NCBI GenBank assembly: GCA_013397865.1
Contig: VZTI01004043.1
Location: forward strand, 62,001 to 126,000
Length of the DNA stretch: 64,000 nt
Reading direction: 5' to 3'
Source: Struthidea cinerea
Lineage: Eukaryota; Chordata; Aves; Passeriformes; Corcoracidae
The notes under the pieces: generated by a model
Told to the model about the DNA's origin: nothing
The model's input: only the letters and a program-made list of their open reading frames with translations
Database searches by the model: none
Part shown: positions 48,771-59,482 of the stretch, in pieces
Numbering within the stretch: the first letter of the stretch is position 1
Layout: each line of letters begins with the position of its first letter
Translations under genes and position numbers: made by a program

Positions 48771-50299
48771 AATGCCCATGCAGTTCAAGTTTTGCTTGCT
48801 TTCTAAAAACAATACAGTTCTGTGCACAAGCTGATAACCTCTTCTTACCTGGCAGACAGATGAACTGCATGTGCAGGACCTCATGGATACGGATGTGACC
48901 TCCTGCAGCATATTAGACACCTGGGGTATCTCTGCATTTTGTAGCTGCTAATGTAACTACTCTGAAGAACTTTATAAGGCAAAAACTATGGAGTGAAACA
49001 GATGCTACATAATTATTTAATGGGAGGTAGCAATAATACTCTTTCTTAAAGATTTGCAGGGTAATTAATTATTTACCCATTGGTAGTAGTAACCAAGGAA
49101 TGAAAATATCACCTAAGTCCAGGGTTTGTACACAAGTTCCAGCCTATTTACCTTATACATTTTACTTATCTTATACATTTTAGTGGTCTCAAGCTGAAAG
49201 TTTTGATTTTTTAGATTTAATTTTATGAAACACGTACTTAAATCAGACTATAGTGCACCAAAAAAAAAACCCACCCAAAATTCCAAAGAAATTATCTGCA
49301 GTACACTATTTTTTAAAATAGTAAGTTAAAAGTTAGGAAATAAAAGCCTAATTACCATATTAAGTTATCCAGCATGATTCAGGTATTTAATGAACTTTAA
49401 TTTTTTTTTCTCAGAAATGAGATTTATGAGAGCTGGCTATACTTGTAGCTCATGCTGCTATGTAGAGTGGAAGCATCTGTTCTGTGCTGAAAACTGTCAC
49501 TCCAACTCAGGGGGGTGTTAAGCATGGATGAATTTGGGCTGTTATGCTGAAACTGTGCTTCTTCAACAGCACTATGCTTGTCCTTGCGAGTAGCTGAAAA
49601 ATGGGTAAAAAAAATGCAGACTCAATTCTTTGCTGCTACTAAAATGCAATTTGCCATGAGAGAGCTCCATTGTGAAGAGATATCCATTTTATGAGTAAGT
49701 TATCAGAAGATGCCAACACTCTAGATCATTTTTAGTCTTTCAGTTAGTGAAGAAAAAGAGATTTAAAGAAGAATTAATTTATATTTTATGCTTTGCCATT
49801 GTGCAGATGAATAACCTTCTGTAAACAAAATGTATTATTTTCCAAGAGTCTTACTGTAGCTATTCAGATGTCCATTGTGAACCTGGTTGTTTCTTCCCTT
49901 CCAAATAAGGAAGTTTCCCCCAAGATACCCAGCTACTCACAGATTTGACTGGGCTATTCACTGTGGGCTGCAGGGACAGGACGGAGAGAACAGGATGGAA
50001 AGGACAAACTCCACATTATCCTTATAGGGCAGGTGATGCCCACAGCTGTGTATGAGGCTCCTCTCCAGTCTGTGATGAGGACACAGGTCCTTTCTTCCCT
50101 GATTCTGCCTTTTCCGTGCCTGTCAGTTGGAGCCTAGGACACAAGACATAGAAGGAACTGACGTGTAGTCATCCTTTTCCAGATTATTTTCTCAGTTTCA
50201 GACAATCACCAAGAAAGTTCTTCAATGAAGTGGAAAAGGATTGTTACAGGCTTGTAGGTTATTTCTAAGCAGGATGGTCTTAGTCTTACTTAAAGGATA
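48771..50299. other. Unique DNA, no gene seen
   Basis: AT-rich apart from a GC-richer patch at about 49960-50150. No element recognised. Confidence 0.5.
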
Positions 50300-50490
50300 A
50301 CAGAATCATTTAGGTTGGAAAAGACTTCCAAGATCATCGAGTCTAACCTGTGACTGATCACCACCTTGTCAACAAGACCATGTCACTGAGTGCCATGTCC
50401 AGTTCTTGAGCACCTCCAAGGATGGTGACTCCACCACTTCCCTGAGCAGACTGTTCCAACATTAAACCATTTTGCACAAAAAAAAGCTAT
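50300..50490 (-). mobile_element. CR1 LINE 3' end, short
   Basis: A reverse CR1: CAGAATCATTTAGGTTGGAA, AGATCATCGAGTCTAACC, TGTCACTGAGTGCCATGTCC and AAGGATGGTGACTCCACCAC, ending near CTGTTCCAACATT. Same subfamily type as 7560-7726. Confidence 0.93.
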
Positions 50491-52136
50491 TTACTGAGGC
50501 GTGGTCAAGGATCACTTCCATGATATCTCCAAGACCATATCCCTACAAGGCATCTTAGTGACATTTGAGCTTTGACTTACTGAGAATTTAAATACTTGAA
50601 AGCTGCAATAAAACAGGACTGAAACTGTTCCATGCTCTGAAGTCAGAGTATGCTTGTTTGGAAGACAGTGTCTTGTCAAACAGATGACAGAGCTGAAACT
50701 TGGATCTCCCATGCACTTGGCAAATTGATCCAGTTTATGTCCTATTACAGAAAATGGGATGGAGAGATGGAATCACCAGAGGAACGTCATTTTGCAGTTT
50801 TACAAAACCAGCCCTTCATTTTCTTTGCTTTTATGATAAATGTTTGAAAATGAAAATTTTTATCTTTGGTGAAAAGGAGTATTATTTTGATGAACAATGG
50901 AAAAGGAACTTTATTTTTATTTTTTAATTGAATAATCAGAAAAGTAGACTCAGCTCTTTTAAAAAAATCCTTCAATAATTATTTGTTATTTAAAATTTAA
51001 GTGTTGTTTAAAATAAAACGAAGGATTCTTTCTGAGTTTATTAAAATTCCTGAAATACATGAAATAGGACAGATTTTGAAAGTTTTGACCTTTTCTCTTT
51101 CAGCTTTAATATTTTGTGGTTTGGCTTGTTGGCCAGTACCTTTTTTCACACAATTTAGTGAGGCTGTAAACTGCATGGAAGGGAAAGACAGAGCAACCAA
51201 CACTCAGAATATTTAAAAGGTTGAGGTAATAAAGCACCTGTCACAGATTGTAAGAGATATTAAAAATCTAATACTTAATTTCAGTAACCGTGGCTTCAAA
51301 GTACAGAAGACAATGGTACGGTACAAACTTTGTCTCCCGGAAAATATTTCAGTGGGAATTGATGTGGTAAAAACTTGAACAATGCTTACTGCAATTTTAA
51401 ATTGGTAATTTCATGGCGTTCAGAGGGGGATTAGCACTATATAAAGAAAACATGGACAAACAATGGAAAACTAAGCCCACTAAAATATATGTGGATTAAG
51501 ATAAGGCTGTTATAGCTTTCTCAATACATAAGGCTGTATTTTAGTCTTTCCTTGCTTCCCAGAAAGAACTAACATGAAAGAAGTAGCTCACATCACCTGG
51601 GTGAATGAAGTTTTATTGCCTTTCTTGTTCTAGACTGTGTGAGTTCTGAATAAATTCTTTTCTGGGATGGAACCACTTGTAATGTTCTTTTTCTTGGAGA
51701 TTCTCTGGACTCTAATAACGCTTGAGCTTGTTATTCAGCACCATGCCCAGTGACTTCCTTGCCCTACCTTGCTTCCTTCTTTCACAACCTTTGTAGAAAC
51801 ATAATAAAACTTTATCTTTCAACCAGGCTGAAATTAGGTAGTAAGTTGTAAATGCTGTGGTGTGTACAGGCACAGAAAGGTTTTGCAGGAATCCTGCTGG
51901 AGAAGACAACAGAAAGACAGAATGATGGAAACTTCAGGGAGAAGAGAAAGACAGGAGGGCCATAACTAGTGGAAAGGATAGAGAGGATCAAGAGTGTTTA
52001 TCAAGGTAATGAGTTTAATAGTGTTGGAAGTGCCAGGAAAAAAGAAAGGAAGATTCTTGAGTTCAACAATATTTTGTGTGCATACACATTTTTGAATTTT
52101 CAAGTGATTTCACACTTTTCTCTGGATATTTACACT
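50491..52136. other. Unique AT-rich DNA, no gene seen
   Basis: No repeat family recognised. Several overlapping frames of 62-75 codons on both strands shadow each other. Confidence 0.5.
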
Positions 52137-52140
52137 CTAT

Positions 52141-52187
<47 letters not shown>

Positions 52188-52206
52188 CCTATCTACCTAT
52201 CTACCT
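52137..52206. repeat. (TCTA)n microsatellite
   Basis: About 17 tetranucleotide units. The first ~12 are pure CTAT/TCTA and the last part is interrupted by three TACC variants. Long pure runs of this type are usually polymorphic in length. Confidence 0.95.
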
Positions 52207-52329
52207 TTTATTTCTCCTATGAGGAGAAGCTACAACATTTCCAGTTCCTAGAATGACTAAAAACCTGGGTTCGATAGCAGTCTTAAGTACATAAAACAGG
52301 AAGAAGCAGAACTAAGGAACTTAAATTCA

Positions 52330-52750
52330 ACTCTGAGGAAAGGCTGAGAGAATTGAGATTGTCCAGTCTTGAAAAGAAAAAGTTTGGGGTGACCGAATTG
52401 TAGCCTCCAGTACCTGAAGGGGGCCCACAGGAAAGATGCAGAAAGTCTATTTACAAGAGCCTGGAGTGACAGGACAAGGGGGAATGGCTTGAAACTGACA
52501 GAGAGTAGGTTTAGATTAGATAGTAGGAAGAAATTCCTTACTGTGAGGATAGTGAGATACTGGCACAGGTTGCCCAGAGAAGTTGTGGATGTCCCATCCC
52601 TTGAAGTGTTCAAGGCCAGGCTGGATGGGGCTCCGAGAAACTTGGTCTAGCAGAAGGAGACCCTGCCCACGGCAGGGGGGCTGGAACTCAATGATCTTTA
52701 TGATCCGTTCCACGTGAGGCTATTCTATGATTCTGTGATTGATTCTATGA
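52330..52750 (+). mobile_element. CR1 LINE with 3' end
   Basis: A forward CR1 starting GAGGAAAGGCTGAGAGAATT, then GCCTCCAGTACCTGAAGGGG, GGAGTGACAGGACAAGGG, GTTGCCCAGAGAAGTTGTGG and CCAGGCTGGATGGGGCTCC, with the terminal repeated TTCTATGATTCTGTGATTG. It is 5'-truncated within ORF2, and small indels break the reading frame. Confidence 0.95.
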
Positions 52751-53745
52751 CTTTTTCTTATGTTTGTTTTTTCTTTTTCATGGAAGGATACCCTTTGGAC
52801 TGAGAATCCCCAGAAAAAGTACAAACAAGGAAAAATATTCAGACATAATTTACAAAGATATGAGGAAGAGATCTGAGTAGTACCATCACAAGTCTCCCAG
52901 TAAGACCTGGGGACAATGGTGACTCACTCTGCCACCCCCAGATTCTCATTCTGACCTGCAGAGAAGCTTAGAGCATAGACAAAACATCTAACAGGAAAGA
53001 GGCAAGTTGTCCTAAGATTTTTACATAACAATTTCAAAGTTATTACTAATTATATGTTCTTGTATTCATTTGAACAATTGCATTTCAGTCATAAGTATCA
53101 GTCTAGTTAAATTATGTTGTATTGTTATGATTTTAAATAGGTAACAAAGAAGTCCTTGGCTCCATGTCTATAATGAGTTTCCTTTTTCTCTTGAAAAGAC
53201 ACCAAAAGGAACTGTATGAAAATAAGGGCTTGAAACCACAACCCGTGACCCAGGAAAGGATGTCTTTGCCTTCTGGCTTTTGTGTATTTCTGCATGAAGT
53301 TAGTGACAGTCATTCTCTTGTATACTTTTGGATTAGGAAGTCAAAGGTGAGCAGAGACATAACTTACATACTTTCCTTCTATATGTTTTTCTCCCCATCA
53401 CTATTTATATTGAATAATTTACTTAAAATATAGCAGCTTAAAAAGGATAGATTAGTAAATGGCCTAATAGATGGGACTTTGTCATCATACCCAACTATCT
53501 GTCTGTAAGTTATTTCGGTACTATTTCAGTCCATTTTTCCAGTTTGTAAGGAGTACTGGGATAGTGGATTTTGTGTACTTAAGGATGGGTTCCCTCATTC
53601 CATAATAAGTAGCCGAGTGATGTTAACAGCCTCAGTCTAGGAGTGTTTTTGCTTGAGAAGGAGTCCCAGTAGGAGTGCAAAATCTGTATTTGACCTCTGT
53701 ATTACTGTCAGAGGCTGAAAATAGTTCATGCCTCAAACATTGGTA
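52751..53745. other. Unique DNA, no gene seen
   Basis: Nothing recognisable. A frame of 89 codons at 53164-53433 has no family features. Confidence 0.5.
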
Positions 53746-54629
53746 TGAAGTTTTAAAGAAGCTACAGCCATAGAAACCTCCTTGAAGAACTTTAGACTGT
53801 AAGTCAAACTACTGAGATCAGATAAAGAGAAAACCCATTCTTTCATCAGCCTCAGGCCCGGGGAGAAACAAACAAGTAAACAAAGAAAAAAATGTGAGGA
53901 AAACACAGCAGCCCTGCTAAGATTCATCCCTGGCTCAGTTTGGGGAGGGGGAGACTACCGCCCACAGCCCACAGAGACCAGGTTTACACAGACTCCCCCC
54001 AGAAACCAGATGGGGCGGGGGGAGGAGGTTTCAGATGTAACCTCTGCTCAGGGCAGCGAACACCCACCCTCCCTTTTACACAAACCTGCCCAGCTGTGGA
54101 ACCCCCAACCCCGGGAAGGCCGCATCCACAGGACATTCATGTGGGAGGCAGCTGAGGGGGTGCCTTAATCCATGAAAGGCCTCCCAAAGTGCCCCCCAGA
54201 GTCATTCCTGAAGCCTTGCACCACAGGACTGCCTGTGATGCAACAAACCCAGAGTCTGTTGCAAGAGACAAGGGCAAACTCCCCCCTCCCAGGGAGGTGC
54301 CTGGGCTTTCCTACGTGGCCTGAGCATACATTAACCCATCAGATTCTATGCTTTCAGGGGGACCTGAACTGTCAAGAAGACCAGCTGGAGAGGATCAATG
54401 GAACATCAGTGGGATCCACGGAGTAGTGGTATTTTCCTTATTCTGTCTCTGTCACCTTCTTTCTGTCCCCCCCATCCATTTTCTATTTCTTTCTCTTCTT
54501 GTCTCTCCTTTTCTCTCTCTCTCCCTCTCATCAAATAAAACCCATACTATTGTCACTGGCATATGGTCTCGTGGGCACATTAATTCAGGCAGAGGCACTT
54601 CTAAGAACCTTAATTACTGGATCCTAACA
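53746..54629 (+). mobile_element. Solo LTR, passerine type
   Basis: About 884 bp, estimated to run from TGAAGTTTTAAAGAAGCTAC to GGATCCTAACA. The 3' part has words I associate with passerine LTRs: a long pyrimidine tract (54478-54530), then AATAAA at 54534-54539, CATACTATTGTCACTGGCAT, ATGGTCTCGTGGGCACATTA and AATTCAGGCAGAGGCACTTC. Flanks GGTA (53742-53745) and GTTA (54630-54633) could be a 4-bp duplication with one change, as expected of ERV1. The 5' boundary is the least certain part. No internal viral sequence. Confidence 0.75.
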
Positions 54630-54633
54630 GTTA

Positions 54634-57600
54634 CCTTGTTCTGCTGGGCTGTAGCACTATAATTTCCTTCAGGATTGCTTTCATCTACAATCCATGAGCT
54701 TTTTCACTTGTGCATCTTGTCTGTTCTGACAGGTTTGTTAGCCCCAAACTGTTCTCTCTCATACCATAACTCTGACCAACTTCTGAGCTGTTCCTTCTTT
54801 TCCCTGAGTCAATCTGGCATCTTACTGATGAGAAACTTTCTGATCAGCACTTTTCATCATTTCAAACTCTCCTGTTGAGGAGCAAAACTGAAAACCATGG
54901 TGATTACCAGTTTAGATGTCTTAATTCAGAGCATTTATAGCTCATACAGACATTTTCTCCCTCCTATTTATTTCACTTTTTTCTTCTTGTTTGTGTTTGC
55001 TTGTTTGGTTTTGTCTTTGGGTTTTTTGTTTTTTTGTCTTTTGGAGGGGGTGTTCTTTTTTTAATTTTTAGTTTTTAATTTTTGGATAACAGATTTCACT
55101 TACATGCTGATGTATTGCCAAGGGCAGGAAGAGGGAGAAGGAAAAAAAGTGTTTTCTTGGATGTACTACAGAATGCCTTACTTGTAATACAAATTTTTGT
55201 GGCTGGCTAGGGTGCTGTGCTGGGAAGTTTCCATGAGGCTGCTTTTACTTGCATTAACTTGTTCCTGAATTGAACTAACGTAAGTGTCAATACTCTAGTG
55301 TGAAAAGGAGACACTTTCTGTTCTTCAATCTTTATTTTCCTCAGGCAAGGACAGTAGTCAAGGAGCTACTAAGCAGTATTCCAACTGTACCACTTTTTGT
55401 TCTCTGCTTAGAATTACTGCCTGTCTTACCATCTTAAGGACCTCATCCAGTTCTAGGTAGTGTCAAAGAGAATCTTTTGAAGGCCATCAACAACCATTTA
55501 GAGATTTTCATTAAACATTAGAAATGCCGGTTTACTCATCCTCTGTTGATCCACAGCATTCATAACACAATATGCTATATGGAGTTCTGTGTATTTTTAA
55601 CCCTTTAAAATATATGGTTTAACCATGTCATAAAAGCACTCAGTTATTTTTGATTGTATGTATCTATCAATCTATGTATCTATATCTATGTATCTATAAT
55701 TTTGCTTTTTCTTTACCTTCCTAATTCTCTCTAATTTACTAAACTCTGTCTTCCATAAATTTTCCTACAAAAGAACAAAGACTTCTTCTCATCCCTAACT
55801 AGTTTCTTTCACAATATGAGTACCTTCCAGTCTCAGTACTGGAAAACCAATTTTTTTTTTCCCATCAGTTTATGTACTTGAGAATAAAGATGCTTGTTAC
55901 TGAAGTTTTTATCATGCTTTGAGAAGCAGAGAATGGAATTCATTTAGATTAATGTTTATGTTTATTAACCTGTTTCAGGATATTTTATTGCAGTGAAATA
56001 ATAGTGTGGCTTTTAGAGAATAATTTTAATCAAATTGTTAGTATCTGATTCATAGTTCTTTGAAAAGAATATTGATTGTCACTTTTTGTCTGCATTCCTG
56101 CTACCTAAAATGCCTAAAATACCCTGTAATCTAGTGACAATGAATGGTGCAGTTACACTGATGCAGAGTTTAAACTCAAAAGCCCTCTTTCTACAAATAA
56201 ATTGTTTTCTTTTTGATTTCCTGGGTCTATATTATGGAGACTGTTTTGTACATTGTTTAAGTAGTCATTCTCATTCGGTGTTAAGGGAGAGGTACATTTA
56301 AAATAACTGAGCTTGTATTTATTTGAAGCAGTCTTTCATTCAGTGCAAATGCCATGGAACAGCAAGCACAGTATCACTGGCAAATTTTTATGCTTTTATG
56401 TTTTAGCTCAACAGTTACCTTTTTCTAAGGTGAAGACTGAAGTTTCTCTTAACATTAGTTAAACCAGAATGTCATATTTGATTCCTGCTACAGGAGCAGA
56501 CTTCAAGTCAAGAGAAAAATATATCTAGAAAAGCAACTAAGGCTATTTTAAAAATAACATGGTCCTTTGCCGAAATATTTGCCTGACTAAATAAAATCTA
56601 TAGCATTTTGAGGAAAATATTGAGGTGTTTTTTTTTCATTTGATACACAGCTGCTCGTCCGGGCTATGAGAGATGATTTTCAACATGGTGGTTTTTGATT
56701 CTTATCTAAAGTGTGTCATTTGTAGTGGACTGCCCCTTAGTGAATCTCTATGAAATGATCCATTCATTATAGAATTTTGTCTGGATTCCTTCATTGTATT
56801 TGCCCCCACCATTTGTAGTACCTAAGTGCTTAAAAAGAAAACTGAGCTTTACAAGCAGCTCAGCAGAATGCTTTGATGACTCTCTAGGTAGAAATTACAC
56901 ATTATTGAACATTTTGTCATTTTAGTATTCACACATTATTTTTATGTAATGTTCTGTCAGACAGATTTTCAGCTAGAAAATCTCCCACCTAATGATAGGG
57001 CAGTAAATTGCATTAAAGGGCTCCTTTTGTCCATTGTGATTAGCAGCAGCACTTCTCTAGTTGAAAGTGTGGCTTGCCATGACAGTTACGTGTGATGAGC
57101 AATCTTGTTTTATTTGCAAAGTCCCAGGCCATCACACCACTCTTGCATTTTAACTAGCAATTTAGCTAGCATTGTTCATGTGGAAATCCATGTGTCTTTT
57201 AAACACAAGTTTCTTTGTTAGCCGTCTCAGAGATGGGAAAGCAAGATTGCCTCGAGAACAGACAGAATGAAAACTGTATTTCGTCACCCAGTTTGGATTA
57301 CTTGGTTTGCTACAGTCCCAGTAAGAAAAGCATTCAGGCTCTGTGAAGGGAAATTTTAAGTGCTGTTTATTAGACTTCCTGGTCAGGATCACTGTACTCT
57401 CTTGCCCTTGGGCACTGTGTGTTATGCTCACGTCCATAGGATGGTGTGACAAGCCCAGGAGGTACCACTGAAGGGCAAATGTGTGGGTTTAGGAGGCTTC
57501 AAACTATGAGGGACAAGTGCATCTTAAAATACAGATCCTGCCTAGGCTTACACTGCAGCACCTACCCCAGTCAAAATCCTCTTTTTTTTTTTGTGAGAGT

Positions 57601-58437
57601 AAAGTTGCAGGAAAACAATAGTTAATTAGACTCAAATTTCTCTCAAATCATGTTTCTCATTTGGCAGTGCTGCTACAAACACCTGAGAACCTTCAGCATG
57701 AAATTTGCTTTCATATCAGACTTGTTGATCTTTGGTTTTGCAGCTTGTCCTCCTCTACTAAATTGCTATGCAAATTGAGGGTGTTTGACATGCTGTGTGC
57801 TTGCACCAGCAAGGGACCACATCTCAGTCCAGCTCTGAGAGTTTTCTCTACAAGGAGAGAAGCCAATTCTGTGTTAAAACACAGGAACATAACATAATCT
57901 TTTTGACATCTGCATTAGGGAGCTCAGTACTTTGGAATAAATTTGCTGGGAAGCCTCCAGCTTGCATTGCTTTTTGTTGTTGTTGAGTTTCAGTTAAGGC
58001 AGCAGGTCTGATTTTCACAGGCAGGGAGAGCAACAAAGGATGTGCTCAAACAGGCCAGTTTCTTCACGTATGTCTCTTGGCTGGTGTCTTAAGATATCTA
58101 AATCTACATTGACTTTGTTCCAGTTCATGCAACCTAAAATAAGACACCCAATGAAGCCCTGTTTCACTTGGGATTAAGAATACTTGCACAGTCTTTTTAA
58201 TGTAGGAGAGATTCCTATCCTCGCAAGTTAAGCTGTTTGCTTTATGAAAGTTTGTGGAATCACGGATTAAGCTACTACAATAATTCAGTATTGTAAGTAT
58301 TCTGAGGAAATATTGTGGAATGAGAAGGCATTCTTCAATATGAGTCATCAGAGAGACACTGTGAGACTCTCTGCATTCAGTGCTTGGGCATTATGAGATT
58401 CCTTTCAGAATGCACCAGCCTGCTCAGATACTGTGTT
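54634..58437. other. Unique AT-rich DNA, possible regulatory block
   Basis: No exon, LINE or LTR recognised. It includes a G/T-rich tract at about 54985-55085, a TCTA/TGTA-rich patch near 55657-55700, and a block with SOX/homeodomain-like words near 56970-57060. Confidence 0.5.
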
Positions 58438-58467
58438 AAAAAAAAAAAAATAAATAAATAAATAAAA
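58438..58467. repeat. A13 plus (TAAA)n
   Basis: Thirteen A followed by four TAAA units. A simple repeat of the kind that grows from an A tract. Confidence 0.95.
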
Positions 58468-58763
58468 GGAGAAATCTAAGCAAAGAAATAATTGGACACA
58501 TTCATCCTCTGGTATGTGTAGCTGTTTGTGCTTTGTTACTAGCCAAAGAATGATCAGGACGGTACTTGACATTTTATCTAAAATCTATACCAGTGTGATG
58601 CTCCTCTAATTAGAATGTTTCTGAGTCTTCTGTACGTGTGTAGGTTGTGTGGCTTGTAGTGAATAAAGTCATCAGTGTGGAGCTCCTCAGTAGCTCCATT
58701 CCATCAGTTAACATTCCAGTGTTGTTCTGTCTTTCTGTGTTATTAAGAGAGATGATTAAATAG

Positions 58764-59482
58764 AGAATCATAAAATCATTTGAGTTTGAAGGGACCTTAA
58801 AGATCCTTTAGCTCCAATGCCCTGCCATGGGCAGGGTCTCCTTGCACTGGACCAGGTTGCTCAGAGCCCCATCCAACCTGGCCTTGAACAGTTCCAGGGA
58901 TTAAGCATCCACTGCTTCTCTGGGAAACCTGTCCCAGATCCTCACCACCCTCACAGGGAAGAATTTCTTCCAATTTTTAATTTAAACATACTCTCAGTTT
59001 GAAGCCATTCCCCCTTGTTCTGTCACTACAGACCCTTGTAAATAGCCTCTCTGCATCTTTCTTGTGGGCTCCCTTGAGGTATTGAAGGGCCACAATTCGG
59101 TCATCTTAAAGCCTTTTCTTCTCCAGGCTGAAAACAATCCCAGTTCTCTCAGCCTTTCCTCAAAGCAGAGCTGCTCCATCCCTCTGATCACCTTGGTGGC
59201 CTCCTGTGGCCTGGCTCCAACAGGTCCCTGTCCTTGCTGTGCTGGGACCCCAGAGCTGGATGCAGCACTGCAGGTGGGGTCTCAGCAGAGCGGGGCAGAG
59301 GGGCAGAATCCCCTCCCTGCCCTGCTGCCCACGGGGCTTTGGGGGCAGCCCAGCACATGAGGGGTTTCTGGGCTCCCAGAGCACACAGCTGGAGCATGTC
59401 CAACCTCTCACCCACCAGCACCACTAAATCCTTCTTGACAGGGCTGCCCTTAATCCATTCTCTGCCCAGTGTGTATATATAG
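58764..59482 (-). mobile_element. CR1 LINE, about 720 bp with 3' end
   Basis: A reverse CR1, the longest single copy here. From its 3' end: GAATCATAAAATCATTTGAG, GGGACCTTAAAGATCC, AGCCCCATCCAACCTGGCC, TTGAAGCCATTCCCCCTTG, TCTTGTGGGCTCCCTTGAGG, GGCTCCAACAGGTCCCTGTC and CTCCCAGAGCACACAGCTGG, fading out near TAATCCATTCTCTGCCCAG. The ORF2 frame is broken. It forms an inverted pair with 48120-48770. Confidence 0.95.
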
